Source: Bacillota bacterium (GTDB taxonomy: Bacteria; Bacillota; Clostridia; Lachnospirales; Lachnospiraceae). Taken from it: a stretch of 64,000 bases of DNA. The position numbers and the translations under genes were made by a program. Location: positions 120,998-184,997 of the forward strand of contig JAEWSH010000032.1 of assembly GCA_023398375.1 (NCBI GenBank), in the 5' to 3' direction. The notes under the pieces were generated by a model that saw only the letters and a program-made list of their open reading frames with translations, made no database searches and had not been told where the DNA came from. The stretch's first letter is position 1. The number at the start of each line of letters is the position of its first letter. Shown piece after piece: positions 35,339-44,210 of this stretch.

Positions 35339-36268
35339 CTATGGATTATTCTCTACCAAGTCCATTCCATCATATACAAATCTATTATCCCTATACCGTA
35401 ACAATAGACTAACTTCACAGTCAGCCCATTTATCAAATAACTCAAAGTAGCATTTCAACTCCGGTATCCCATCTTTCCCCTCTACTTCTTCAGCATTCCA
35501 AACGCAGGAACTATTCGTCACAGCCGTAAAATAATCCTTATAGCCTTGCTGCTCCCATAAAGTATCCTCAATCACAATATTTTTATTAAAACCGGTATCT
35601 GCACAAGTAACCTGTATTAGTTTTTCTTTGACCTTTTGATAATTGAAGTCCAGTGTCATTGTATAAGCGCTATCACCATCACCTAACTGCATTGGAAGTT
35701 GTATCTGTTTATAGCCATCATCTGTTTTCTGAAAAACCGCTATTTCACCAAATGCCATCGGATCCGTACTGGTCCCATAAGTGAACCCAAAAACAATTTC
35801 ATTTATTCCATTCTGCGAAAAATCGGCAGCTAATAAGTAGGGAAATCCACTGTCCGGAACCGCATGTTCAAGTATCAATTCTTCCCCATTCCCAAACGCA
35901 ATCCGGTATTTGGTATCATTCCCATCACCCTGATCTTCTACACTCCATCTATATACCCGGTCGTTAACTCCGTCCCCATCATAGTCACAGTTCTGGAATT
36001 CTTCTCCAATTGAAGAATTACATTCATCCAGGTAACCTGTGTACCCCCAGAATCCTATTATTGGGGTATTATCTTCCTCTTCTGCATCTTCCGTCGTATT
36101 TTCTTCTACTCCAGTTTCAATAGAAATTGCTGCCTCTTTTCCAGACTTTTCATTTGACACATGTTGAACAGATGCAGTTACATCATTTTTTTGGTCATAT
36201 ACCCCTGTAATACTTACCGCACTTATTAACATGATGCATAAAATAACAGAAATAATCTTATTTTTCAT
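35339..36268 (-). CDS. Secreted protein with a Ca-binding-like FG-GAP/VCBS segment
   Basis: A 309-residue exported protein: signal peptide at 1-23, an acidic Glu-rich linker (EENTTEDAEEED), then a globular part with the calcium-loop-like motif DYDGDGVNDRVYRW and a repeat-like NGINEIVFGF. This resembles VCBS/FG-GAP type repeats. No catalytic residues are recognised. It lies 40 bp upstream of the DUF4153 gene on the same strand, so the two may form an envelope unit. Confidence 0.65.
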   Translation of the reverse strand: MKNKIISVILCIMLISAVSITGVYDQKNDVTASVQHVSNEKSGKEAAISIETGVEENTTEDAEEEDNTPIIGFWGYTGYLDECNSSIGEEFQNCDYDGDGVNDRVYRWSVEDQGDGNDTKYRIAFGNGEELILEHAVPDSGFPYLLAADFSQNGINEIVFGFTYGTSTDPMAFGEIAVFQKTDDGYKQIQLPMQLGDGDSAYTMTLDFNYQKVKEKLIQVTCADTGFNKNIVIEDTLWEQQGYKDYFTAVTNSSCVWNAEEVEGKDGIPELKCYFELFDKWADCEVSLLLRYRDNRFVYDGMDLVENNP

Positions 36269-36390
36269 TTTTTCTTTTTCACTTTCGGCATAGGAAGCTC
36301 ATCGTACATCTCCTCACCATATTGCACAGCAACTCCCTGTTATCGACTTACTTCTCTTTTTTCCTTATGAGTAAATCTAATACTCTGCAT

Positions 36391-36759
36391 TTACAAACTC
36401 TTCTTTTTGTTATATAAAGATAACCCGACCAATAGGCAGCTTTCTATATACGGTATTTTTTCTTTTTCCAAATAAGCAAGTAGTTCCGGGCTCTCTGCTC
36501 CCGGCTGGATTACGATACATTTATATTCTTTATTGCATTCCTTTATAAGTTCTAATCCTTTTACCGCATTAATACACAGATCAATAATATCTATTTCTTC
36601 TTCTATCTCATTTAAGGAATTCAATTCCTTTCCTACGCTATACACTTTATAACCATTTTCAAGTAAGCTATTTTTGATTTTGTAAGCGTATTTTTCCTCT
36701 TTTAAGGTATTACCGACTACTGCAAAGGTATTCTGCTGCATAATCTCTTCAAGATTCAT
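36391..36759 (-). CDS. CoA-binding domain protein
   Basis: A 122-residue single-domain Rossmann-type protein of the CoA_binding_2 family: FAVVGNTLKEEKYAYKI at the start, YKVYSVGKE, then CIVIQPGAES. Family members bind CoA or related nucleotides and are usually stand-alone. It lies 15 bp after a GNAT acetyltransferase gene, so a CoA-linked role is plausible, but the substrate is unknown. Confidence 0.82.
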   Translation of the reverse strand: MNLEEIMQQNTFAVVGNTLKEEKYAYKIKNSLLENGYKVYSVGKELNSLNEIEEEIDIIDLCINAVKGLELIKECNKEYKCIVIQPGAESPELLAYLEKEKIPYIESCLLVGLSLYNKKKSL

Positions 36760-36774
36760 TTTATTCCTCCTAAT

Positions 36775-37242
36775 TTATAATTCAAGTTTTGTAATCATAT
36801 ATAATTTATTTTTTTCATCATATTCATAACCAGCCGCTAACAACGTATTACAGGAAGCATGATTTTCTTTTTCCGGCTGTACGATAATTCTCTTCGCATC
36901 TGTTTCAGCAAAAATAATATTGTTCAGAGCTCTTACTATTTCTTTTCCTATCCCTTTTCCTATAAAAGCAGGTTCTCCTATTAAATAATCAATACTGTAT
37001 GTACCACCCACCGGAATCCAGCCATGCCAGGTTTCTTTTCCTTTCACATATTCATAATACTGACAGAATCCAATTGGCCGGTTATCACACTCCACAATAA
37101 AATGGTTGATCCATGAAAAATCTTCACTCACTATTTCATATACCCATTCTTCAGGATTTTCATACCATGTTGCAATATAATCTTGTTTTAACCACCTTTT
37201 AAATATATTTATATCATCTAAATTGAATTTTCTTATATGCAT
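36775..37242 (-). CDS. GNAT acetyltransferase (AAC(6')/MbtK-like)
   Basis: A 155-residue acyltransferase of the GNAT_8 type. The layout IRKFNLDDINIFKRWL, then IDYLIGEPAFIGKGIGKEIV (acetyl-CoA loop) and a C-terminal NTLLAAGYEYDEK is typical of the AAC(6')-like branch. Such proteins acetylate small amines or siderophore lysines; the substrate here is not evident. The second of two adjacent ATGs is chosen for its spacing from GGGGGAG. Confidence 0.85.
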   Translation of the reverse strand: MHIRKFNLDDINIFKRWLKQDYIATWYENPEEWVYEIVSEDFSWINHFIVECDNRPIGFCQYYEYVKGKETWHGWIPVGGTYSIDYLIGEPAFIGKGIGKEIVRALNNIIFAETDAKRIIVQPEKENHASCNTLLAAGYEYDEKNKLYMITKLEL

Positions 37243-37280
37243 CATGTCTCCCCCTTATTCTGATTAAAATCCGAGTATTC

Positions 37281-37590
37281 TTATCTGTCAAGAAAAATAT
37301 ATCCCTTTATCTCATTTGCAAGATGATCCGGGATCTGATTCTCATAATTTCCGTAGTAATATTTTCCATCTTTCACCAGTATGCATCCTACCACATCTGA
37401 ATTGTTCAGATAATAATCTGCTTCTGATAGCCACTCCGTTTTTTATATTCCTCTTTTACCGCAACTACTGCAAAATAGGCATCAGCACTTTCAAAATCAA
37501 CAGCATGATACGTAACGGCTCCAAAAAGCTTTTCCAAATTCTGTAAAAGCGAATAGTCTGCGTCACATAATCTCTTCCATTGTCGGTAAT
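37281..37590 (-). pseudogene. Frameshifted remnant of an unrecognised gene
   Basis: Two consecutive frames read as one protein if a single base is re-read at an A6 run near 37437. The first part contains SLLQNLEKLFGAVTYHAVDF; the continuation is EWLSEADYYLNNSDVVG to GYIFLDR and a stop at 37281. There is no convincing start codon and the 5' end overlaps the tail of the broken ABC ATPase. I do not recognise the family. Confidence 0.5.
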
Positions 37591-38271
37591 ACATCTCCGG
37601 TCTTATAAGCAGCCTTCAATTCTTCTTTTTCTTTTATAAACAAAATTTTTCCTTTTTCTGTCAGTACTATATAGTCCGCTATCTTATCCAGATCCGACGT
37701 AATATGCATGGAAAATAATACGGTATGATTTTCATTCTCCATAAATTCCTGAATCAGATCTAACATTTCTATTCTGGAAACAGGATCTACGCCTGATGTC
37801 GGTTCATCCAGAATAAGAATTTGGGGTCTTCTTGCCAGTGTTACAATAAGCATAAATTTCTTAAGCATTCCTGCTGAATACATATGTAAGCCTCTATTCG
37901 GGTTCAAATCCAGCTGCGTCATTTTCTCATGGAAAAAAGTCATGTCAAAACTTTCTTCAAACATTGCAATATCCTCTGCAATTTTATTTGCAGTTCTTTT
38001 TATTGAGAAATTCGGATTATCATACATTACAGATAGGATTCTGTGAATTTCAAGTTCATTTTTTCCATACTCTAAAATTCTCAATAATCACATTAGAATT
38101 GGTAGCATTCAAAACTCCGGCAATTCCTTTTATCAAAGTAGTTTTTCCGGAACCGTTTCTACCTATCAATCCGGTTATATACCCTCTTTTTATTTGTATA
38201 TTTATGTTCTCCATTCCAAAAATTCCCTGTGCTATCGAAAAGTTCTGACATACAATTGCATTTTCACTCAT
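37563..38271 (-). pseudogene. Frameshifted ABC transporter ATPase (YtrB-like)
   Basis: The first frame (from 38271, after GGGGGAG) has Walker A GRNGSGKTT and ends in a stop at an A6 run near 38080. The second frame continues exactly where the first stops (MYDNPNFS), with signature YSAGMLKK, Walker B ILILDEPTSGVD and switch His in FSMHIT. A net +1 change joins them. The C-terminus stops early at PTMEEIM. It follows a GntR regulator gene, as YtrB follows YtrA. No permease is present. A sequencing indel cannot be excluded. Confidence 0.8.
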
Positions 38272-38272
38272 T

Positions 38273-38650
38273 CTAATCTCCCCCTTTGTATACAAGCTCC
38301 AGCAATTTTGTCAGTTCCTGTTTTCCGACTCCAATGCTGTCTGCATAATTTTTCACATCCGCAAGTTGCTCTATCAGTAACTCCCTATGTGCCTCCTGTA
38401 TCTTTTTACAATCCAACTGCGCCACAAACACTCCAATTCCTGCCCGGCTTATCAGCATTCCTTCCTCACACAAATCATCATATGCCCTTTTTGATGTTAT
38501 TACGCCCACCTTTAATTGCCTTGCTAACGCCCGTATAGAAGGCAGCTGTGTCCCAGGCACTAATTTACCTTCCAGAATTTCTTCCCGTATTTGGTTTTCT
38601 ATCTGCTCATAGATTGGAAGCTGTGAAACCGGAGATATGTTAATCCTCAT
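38273..38650 (-). CDS. GntR-family regulator, YtrA subfamily
   Basis: A 125-residue regulator with an N-terminal GntR winged helix (PIYEQIENQIREEIL, TQLPSIRALARQLKV) and the very short C-terminal dimerisation tail of the YtrA type. These repress downstream ABC transporter operons. GGAGG precedes the ATG at 38650. Its stop is 1 bp from the start of the broken ABC ATPase, so it now regulates an operon that has lost function, unless the frameshift is an artefact. Confidence 0.92.
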   Translation of the reverse strand: MRINISPVSQLPIYEQIENQIREEILEGKLVPGTQLPSIRALARQLKVGVITSKRAYDDLCEEGMLISRAGIGVFVAQLDCKKIQEAHRELLIEQLADVKNYADSIGVGKQELTKLLELVYKGGD

Positions 38651-38728
38651 AGAATTCCTCCTGTCTGTAATTACCGTTATTATTACATAGATACGGTTAC
38701 CGGTCAACTGTATTTTTATCTACACAAA

Positions 38729-38762
38729 AAAAATCAGTATCCCATGTTTCGATACTGATTTT
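38729..38762. terminator. Terminator after the traX-like gene
   Basis: AAAATCAGTATC pairs with GATACTGATTTT around a 9-base loop, followed on the minus strand by TTTTTTTGTG. It separates the cbi/TraX transcript from the GntR gene. Confidence 0.85.
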
Positions 38763-38784
38763 TAAATGATTGGCCGTATCTACA

Positions 38785-39540
38785 TCAGCTACCTCCAATC
38801 ATGACTCCGCCCCATCCATGAAGAACCACCCTGATTATTCCGCATAGGAACAAGTGTGCAGGATAGTATAGATAGAAGAACCATTTCATACCTTTCCATT
38901 TTCCACGTTCGCCATTATAACTATATAATAATGGAATAGCAAGCACTACGCTCATCTGCAGGAGGCCATATACCGGATCGATGAATACCGTATATACAGC
39001 TGCATACATCGCCACATCTGTCAGCATACAAGTCATCTGTTTTTTGAAATTTCCTCTATTCATACCCATATGTAAAACAAGTAATACTGCAATACTGCTC
39101 CAGTCTGCACAGAAAGATATTGTGCAGCACAAAATGACTACTCCTGTTTTCATCCACTGTTTCAGCTTTGGATTATCACTCTTTACTGTCGTTAATGCCA
39201 CAAGCCCCCAGGCCAGCGACCATATAATACCCGTTTGGTTAAATAACGACGTTTGAAAAGGAAGAAAAGGAATTCCGAAGGCATAATTATAAGCAAAATG
39301 AGAGATCACTGCAAATAGAAATAGCCTTCCCATATACTTTTTCAGATTTCTTGTATGGTAATACCCTTCTGCAATGAAATAGCACATTGTGGGTGCTGTA
39401 ATTCTTCCCACTATATGTAAGATAAGAATCCATATCTCTTTTTGATACCCTGGAAATATTACCCATGTCAAGTGGTCAATTGTCATTGTAATAAATGCTA
39501 TCATTTTTAAAGTATTGGAATTGCATTTTAAGGTGTTCAT
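38785..39540 (-). CDS. TraX-family membrane protein
   Basis: A 251-residue membrane protein with about eight helices and the TraX signature MIAFITMTIDHLTWVIFP near the start and GRITAPTMCYFIAEGY after it. In F plasmid TraX acetylates pilin, but chromosomal Firmicutes copies have no known role. It is the last gene before the terminator, 40 bp after cbiN, so it may be carried on the cobalamin-riboswitch transcript by read-through. Confidence 0.88.
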   Translation of the reverse strand: MNTLKCNSNTLKMIAFITMTIDHLTWVIFPGYQKEIWILILHIVGRITAPTMCYFIAEGYYHTRNLKKYMGRLFLFAVISHFAYNYAFGIPFLPFQTSLFNQTGIIWSLAWGLVALTTVKSDNPKLKQWMKTGVVILCCTISFCADWSSIAVLLVLHMGMNRGNFKKQMTCMLTDVAMYAAVYTVFIDPVYGLLQMSVVLAIPLLYSYNGERGKWKGMKWFFYLYYPAHLFLCGIIRVVLHGWGGVMIGGS

Positions 39541-39579
39541 ATCAAACTTTCTCCCCCGTTTACGTTAAGTATCTCTTAA

Positions 39580-39891
39580 CTAGAATTCTTTCTCACACTT
39601 TTTACGTTCTACCAGTCTGCCCATAAAGAATGCCATGATTCCAACGCCGATTCCGGTCTGCAGGCAGAATAGTAAACTTTCGATTTCACCCGGTAGTTCA
39701 CCGTCGATCCAGGTCTCTAATACAGGCGTGAACCAAGGTTCGTATGTCGTTCCTCTGATTTCTTCCACCATCTTGCTTCCAGCGTCATCAGAACCTCCAA
39801 ATTCGGCTCCTCTTAAGGCAAACAGAGGAACAAATGCAATCAGTAACACAAGAATAAATAATATGACAACTGTCTTCGCATTCTTACTCAT
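39580..39891 (-). CDS. cbiN: Cobalt ECF transporter subunit CbiN
   Basis: A 103-residue protein with two membrane helices flanking an extracytoplasmic loop that contains GAEFGGSDDAGSKMVEEI, the CbiN signature. CbiN assists metal loading of CbiM. AAGGAGGGG precedes the ATG. It directly follows cbiM (1 bp gap). The usual four-gene set is complete here, in the order Q, O, M, N. Confidence 0.93.
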   Translation of the reverse strand: MSKNAKTVVILFILVLLIAFVPLFALRGAEFGGSDDAGSKMVEEIRGTTYEPWFTPVLETWIDGELPGEIESLLFCLQTGIGVGIMAFFMGRLVERKKCEKEF

Positions 39892-39892
39892 C

Positions 39893-40642
39893 TCATTTCC
39901 CCTCCTTTGCAAATCCGACAGCTCTAAGTTCCGGCATGGCATAAGTCTCAAGTGCTATCATAATAATAACTGTTAGAATTCCTTCAATAACAGCAAGCGG
40001 TAACTGGGTAGGCGCAAATACGCCTAAAAACTTGACTGCGGAAGCCGCTATACCACCCTCTGCGGATGGATATGCGATTGCTAACTCCATACTTGTCACA
40101 CAATAGGTAAAGAGATCACCAAGACATGCTGCTAAAAAAATACTAAATTTCCTATTTACGTTGCATTTTTTGCATAACCAGTAGATACCAAATGACAGGA
40201 ATGGACCTGCGATCGCCATGGAAAATGTATTGGCTCCAAGTGTGGTAAGTCCTCCATGTGCTAACAGGATTGCTTGAAACAGTAACACGATAATCCCTAA
40301 GATTGCAACGGGTGACGGTCCGAATAGCAATGCACCGAGTCCTGTCCCTGTCATATGGGAACAGCTTCCCGTTACGGATGGTATCTTAAGGGAAGATATT
40401 ACAAAAATAAAAGCCCCTGCCATTGCCAATAGAGTAATCGACTTACGATCCTCCTTTACCTTATTATGGATCTTAAAAAATCCGCTGACCAGAAATGGAA
40501 CACACAATATCCCCCATGCAACACAATATTTAGGCGGCAGATACCCCTCCATAATATGCATTGCATTTACTGCCGGCGTTACTGCCAACACGAATGCGAA
40601 TACGGCTGTTAATAGAACTACGTTTCTCTGTCTTTTTGACAT
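39893..40642 (-). CDS. cbiM: Cobalt ECF transporter substrate-specific subunit CbiM
   Basis: A 249-residue membrane protein. Residues 1-27 are a signal peptide; the mature N-terminus starts Met-His (MHIMEGYLPP), which forms the Co2+ site with a later His in the HMTGTG loop. About seven helices follow. It selects and passes Co2+ to the channel formed by CbiQ. GAGGGAG precedes the chosen ATG. A 96-bp gap with a 9-bp hairpin separates it from cbiO. Confidence 0.95.
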   Translation of the reverse strand: MSKRQRNVVLLTAVFAFVLAVTPAVNAMHIMEGYLPPKYCVAWGILCVPFLVSGFFKIHNKVKEDRKSITLLAMAGAFIFVISSLKIPSVTGSCSHMTGTGLGALLFGPSPVAILGIIVLLFQAILLAHGGLTTLGANTFSMAIAGPFLSFGIYWLCKKCNVNRKFSIFLAACLGDLFTYCVTSMELAIAYPSAEGGIAASAVKFLGVFAPTQLPLAVIEGILTVIIMIALETYAMPELRAVGFAKEGK

Positions 40643-40681
40643 TTTTTTCTCCCTCATTTCTGCGCTGCTTTTTGCGCATCT

Positions 40682-40714
40682 CAAGTTTGTGGTCGCAGCG
40701 CAGACACAAACTTG
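40682..40714. other. Hairpin in the cbiO-cbiM gap
   Basis: CAAGTTTGT pairs perfectly with ACAAACTTG, and GCGCTGC (40663) can alternatively pair with GCAGCGC (40694). No T run follows, so it is more likely an mRNA processing or stability hairpin than a terminator. Confidence 0.55.
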
Positions 40715-40738
40715 CACTTTTCACTGACCTGTATCTTA

Positions 40739-41560
40739 CTATTTAAAAAGTTGACGCAAATTATCTATGGTAGTTGGATACGCTTTCTCGGCCTCCAATA
40801 CTCCCTGCTCCACCAAAATCTCACAGACTTCCAACAGAGTTGGTTTCCGTAAATGGGCTTTTTCCAAGAGAACAGTATCCTTAAATACTGTAATTGGCGT
40901 ATCGTCAGCCAGAATATCGTTCTCTCCAAGTACAAGAATTCTGTCTGCCCAACGAAATACAAAATCTGTATCATGCGTCGCTATCAGAATGGTTTTATTT
41001 TCTGCTTCCAATTGCCGCAACACTTTTTCCAGCACCTGCTGGTTAACCGGATCGAGCGAAGCTGTCGGTTCATCAAATATAATGACCTCTGATCGCATCG
41101 CAATGATATCTGCGATCCCTACTCTTTTCTTCTCCCCGCCGCTTAAGTAATGCGGAGGTCTGTCTGCAAACTCCGTTAAGTTCATAAATGACAGTGCCTG
41201 TTGTACACGTTCTTTCACTTCTTCCTTAGACAGTTTCAGATTGATCGGTCCAAAGGAAACCTCCTGCATTACAGTAGATGCAATAATCTGATTATCCGCA
41301 TCCTGAAATACAATACCTACGTTTCTTCGAAGATCTGATATGTTCTTCTTGGTAATCGTTATTCCGCGATATCGTATTTCCCCCTCATCGGGCTGCAACA
41401 CACCATTCATATTCAGGAATAAAGTGGATTTGCCAGCACCATTGGCACCAACAACTGCAATTTTCTCACCTTTATGAATTGTGACATTGATGTGACTTAA
41501 TACCCTTCTTTCTTCCTCATAAGAAAACGAAAGATTTCTTATTTCTAAGATCTTATCCAT
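40739..41560 (-). CDS. cbiO: Cobalt ECF transporter ATPase CbiO
   Basis: A 273-residue ABC ATPase. Walker A is GANGAGKST, the Q loop VFQDADNQI (typical of ECF ATPases), signature LSGGEKKR, Walker B IIFDEPTASLD and the switch His in ATHDTD. It hydrolyses ATP to drive cobalt import with CbiQ and CbiM. The start at MDKILEI follows GAGGGATGA; the longer frame overlaps cbiQ and is rejected. cbiQ ends 1 bp upstream. Confidence 0.95.
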   Translation of the reverse strand: MDKILEIRNLSFSYEEERRVLSHINVTIHKGEKIAVVGANGAGKSTLFLNMNGVLQPDEGEIRYRGITITKKNISDLRRNVGIVFQDADNQIIASTVMQEVSFGPINLKLSKEEVKERVQQALSFMNLTEFADRPPHYLSGGEKKRVGIADIIAMRSEVIIFDEPTASLDPVNQQVLEKVLRQLEAENKTILIATHDTDFVFRWADRILVLGENDILADDTPITVFKDTVLLEKAHLRKPTLLEVCEILVEQGVLEAEKAYPTTIDNLRQLFK

Positions 41561-41561
41561 T

Positions 41562-42380
41562 TCATCCCTCCAGATATAAGGTGATCGGCGAGCCAGCTCC
41601 CGTAAAATACGCAATTACTATCATAAGAAGTGCAATTATCAGCATTCCTGATAGTTGTATTTTTTTTATCTCTTTTTCTGCTTCCATAAAGCTAAGTACA
41701 CCATTATAACAGCGGGATTCCATGGCGTTAAAATAATGACGCGATTTCTGCAGGGACAATACCAATAAGTTTCCCATGGAATAAGCAAATGTATGACAGG
41801 ACGTTCGAAAATCACAATAACCCAGTCTGGATTCTGCTGCATTGTAAATACGACATTGAGTATCCAGTAATATAAAAATAAAACGATAAATCATATACAT
41901 CAATTCCGTAATCAATTGCGGTAGATGAGCCCTCCGTAATACAGTAATTACTTCACCCATAGGTGTTGACAGCGTCATCATATACAATGCACTGACTGCT
42001 GCAAATGCATTTAACATTACACGAAGCATCCTGTGCACGCTTTGTCCTGTTATATAAATATAGATCTGTCCGACAGGAAAATAATAGATTCCTGCCGGCC
42101 TTGTACCGATTTCTACTGCAATTGCAATACTACCGGCCAAAATAAAAAACAAGGGTATTTTCAACAAAGAAAAATACTCATAAATATGAACTTTCCCTTT
42201 CTGAATGATCATATAACTCATACTGAGCATGAGAAAAAAAGATACGTATCCATTATCTAAGATAATGCATAAAATAATAAACAAAACCGCAGACCAAACT
42301 TTTAATGTTGGATTCCATGCCCTCATTGGTGAATGATATGCGTAAAAATCAATTGCATATGCATGTTTTTGTCCCTTCAT
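41562..42380 (-). CDS. cbiQ: Cobalt ECF transporter transmembrane subunit CbiQ
   Basis: A 272-residue coupling-type membrane protein with about six helices and the ECF T-component signature near ESRLGYCDF and AMESRCYNG (the Ala-Arg type coupling motifs). It couples ATP hydrolysis by CbiO to substrate movement. GGGGGAGAG precedes the chosen ATG. It is the first gene of the operon, directly behind the cobalamin riboswitch. Confidence 0.93.
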   Translation of the reverse strand: MKGQKHAYAIDFYAYHSPMRAWNPTLKVWSAVLFIILCIILDNGYVSFFLMLSMSYMIIQKGKVHIYEYFSLLKIPLFFILAGSIAIAVEIGTRPAGIYYFPVGQIYIYITGQSVHRMLRVMLNAFAAVSALYMMTLSTPMGEVITVLRRAHLPQLITELMYMIYRFIFILLDTQCRIYNAAESRLGYCDFRTSCHTFAYSMGNLLVLSLQKSRHYFNAMESRCYNGVLSFMEAEKEIKKIQLSGMLIIALLMIVIAYFTGAGSPITLYLEG

Positions 42381-42416
42381 ATCATTCTCTCCCCCTTTAC
42401 AGCACAATTTCTGCAA

Positions 42417-42450
42417 GCCAGCTTGCATTTGGCTCGCTGCTCACGTAAAT
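42417..42450. repeat. Dispersed repeat, family B, copy 2
   Basis: The second copy of the block at 32486-32518 (starts GCCAGCTTGCATTTGG, ends CTCACGTAAAT). It lies between the riboswitch terminator and cbiQ. Confidence 0.6.
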
Positions 42451-42509
42451 AAAAAGCGCCCCTTCGCAATATGTCCAATGATTACATATCGCAAAAAGGC
42501 GCACTTTTC
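42449..42509 (-). terminator. Riboswitch expression-platform terminator before cbiQ
   Basis: On the minus strand GCGCC...ATATGT pairs with ACATAT...GGCGC with an internal loop, and ends in CTTTTTAT. It lies about 60 bp after the cobalamin aptamer and before cbiQ, the expected site of B12-dependent termination. Confidence 0.8.
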
Positions 42510-42567
42510 CTATACTCAAAAAGTTCCTGACATTAGCAGCCATACACCGTGACTCACATGTAATCAA

Positions 42568-42755
42568 CGTAAACAGGCAGGTCTTCTGACTCAGGCTTCC
42601 TCATTACCTTCTCCTTCCCACATGTTACCATGCAGTGGCTTTATCTGAAGCGTAACTCTTCCTTTACAGCGGCGGGACCGTATGAGACTTTCACTCATTT
42701 CCCTATTATTCTAATCATATGCTTCCGCATAACGCATATATTAGACACCTATTAC
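42568..42755 (-). ncRNA. Cobalamin riboswitch controlling cbiQOMN
   Basis: Read on the minus strand it shows the class signatures in order: TAGGTGTC near the 5' side, GTGAAAGTC, CCGCCGCTGTAA, the B12 box AAGCCACTGCA, GTGGGAAGG, then GTCAGAAGACCTGCCTGTTT at the 3' side. It should switch off cobalt uptake when adenosylcobalamin is abundant. It fills most of the 470-bp gap before cbiQ. Confidence 0.96.
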
Positions 42756-42782
42756 TGAATTTATGTAATTCCTACTTTGCCT

Positions 42783-42811
42783 AGCTTAGCACAAACATTT
42801 TCACAAGTCAA
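42783..42811 (-). promoter_or_regulatory. Promoter of the cobalamin-riboswitch transcript
   Basis: TTGACT (42806-42811) and TAAGCT (42783-42788) with a 17-bp spacer, about 30 bp upstream of the aptamer. The -10 is non-ideal. Confidence 0.65.
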
Positions 42812-42851
42812 CACACATTCGCTTCATTTGCGGTAGTAACGAACCAATCCT

Positions 42852-43445
42852 CTACTGAAAGATTTTATTTACCATCTCCGTCAAGATATCTGCCGTGATA
42901 TCTACGCCATATTTGCTGCTGTCTATCATAATATCATAACCATCAAATGCATTTTTTACTTCCGGGCTATAGTGGTATCGGTAGTTCTCTCTAGCCTTAT
43001 CCACTTCCCTAATCATCCTTTTTGCCGTTTTGCTATCCATTTCCAGTACTTCTGTACAATTTCGCATACGTGCTTCAAAAGGGGCGTAAATATAGATATT
43101 CAGACAACGGGAATGATCCTTTAATACGCTGCCGGCACATCTCCCTACGATAATACAGGTTTCCTTGTTCGCAAGATCTTTTATAATATTGCTTTGGATA
43201 CGAAAAATTTCATCCTGCATATTTGCTACTCCCATGCCCAATGGGTATTGTCTTCGAAAAAAGGCAGACTGGGCGTTCTCTTCTTCATTACTAATAACTG
43301 ATATCGGCTGCCCCATTCTCTTTGAAGTATCTTCTACGATATCCCGGTCATAATAATTAATCTGAAGATTTTCTGACATCTTCTGCGCTATCGTTCTGCC
43401 CAGACTAGCGAACTGTCTGGATATCGTCACAATATATTTTTCCAT
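42852..43445 (-). CDS. Cytidylate kinase-like family protein
   Basis: A 197-residue P-loop-fold protein of the Cytidylate_kin2 type: VTISRQFASLGRTIAQKMSE (a modified P loop), YYDRDIVEDTSKR, CIIVGRCAGSVL and ARENYRYHYSPE. These are uncharacterised relatives of CMP kinase and need not phosphorylate CMP. It is the last gene of the amino-acid ABC operon, 20 bp behind a permease gene. Confidence 0.88.
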   Translation of the reverse strand: MEKYIVTISRQFASLGRTIAQKMSENLQINYYDRDIVEDTSKRMGQPISVISNEEENAQSAFFRRQYPLGMGVANMQDEIFRIQSNIIKDLANKETCIIVGRCAGSVLKDHSRCLNIYIYAPFEARMRNCTEVLEMDSKTAKRMIREVDKARENYRYHYSPEVKNAFDGYDIMIDSSKYGVDITADILTEMVNKIFQ

Positions 43446-43465
43446 CTATTCCTCCTAAAAAGCAC

Positions 43466-44209
43466 CTATATTGCGTGCTGCCGCTGAAGATGCCTCACTA
43501 TTGTCGATAGAGAAAAATTAATAATAAAATAGATTACTGATGCAAATCCAAATAAAACAAATACATCAGAAATATTTACCTTGCCTAATCCATTATAGTT
43601 ATATGCAGAACTTAATAACTGCTTAACTCTGGCCATGAGTTCTATCGTCGCCACATTCGCGAGATAGGAAGAATCCTTAATGGTTGTGATGACCTGACTT
43701 AGCAGCGTAGGTATGATGTTTCGATAAGCTTGAGGAAGTACAATATACATCATGATCTGTACCGTATGAAAACCTTGTGAATGTCCTGCTTCAAACTGAC
43801 CATGAGCTACGGAATTTAGTCCTCCCCGTACAATTTCTGCAATAACAGACGATGTAAATAGAATTAGAGCAATCGCAGATTTAAACAATACTTTAACCTC
43901 AACAGAGGATAAACCCAACATCTTATGTGTAAAAAATTGGGGGCTGGGACAAAATACCAGACAGATAAAAATCCATAATAACAATGGCGTATTTCTGGAA
44001 ATTTCAATATATGCAATTGCTAACCACTTTAATATCACAGTTTTTTTACTAATACAATAATTTCTGACCAGTGCCAGCACAGATCCCAGCAGAATACCGA
44101 TTGCTACAGCAATAAAGGAAATAACTAAAGTAAAACCGATCCCTTTTGCAATATAGAGGAGTATCGATGTATTTTTTAAGATGGAAAGACTTCCTTCTAA
44201 TGTATTCAT
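43466..44209 (-). CDS. Polar amino-acid ABC transporter permease 2
   Basis: A 247-residue permease of the HisM/GlnP type with five helices and the EAA loop VAHGQFEAGHSQGF that docks on the ATPase. It starts 1 bp after the upstream permease stop, so it is translationally coupled. The two permeases are related but distinct, so they probably form a heterodimer, as in glutamate GluC/GluD systems. Confidence 0.92.
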   Translation of the reverse strand: MNTLEGSLSILKNTSILLYIAKGIGFTLVISFIAVAIGILLGSVLALVRNYCISKKTVILKWLAIAYIEISRNTPLLLWIFICLVFCPSPQFFTHKMLGLSSVEVKVLFKSAIALILFTSSVIAEIVRGGLNSVAHGQFEAGHSQGFHTVQIMMYIVLPQAYRNIIPTLLSQVITTIKDSSYLANVATIELMARVKQLLSSAYNYNGLGKVNISDVFVLFGFASVIYFIINFSLSTIVRHLQRQHAI

Positions 44210-44210
44210 T

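Noticed and set aside
38056..38090. Programmed -1 ribosomal frameshift in the ABC ATPase
   Set aside because: Joining the two frames needs a net +1 change, and no downstream pseudoknot or stop-codon context supports recoding; decay or sequencing error is simpler.
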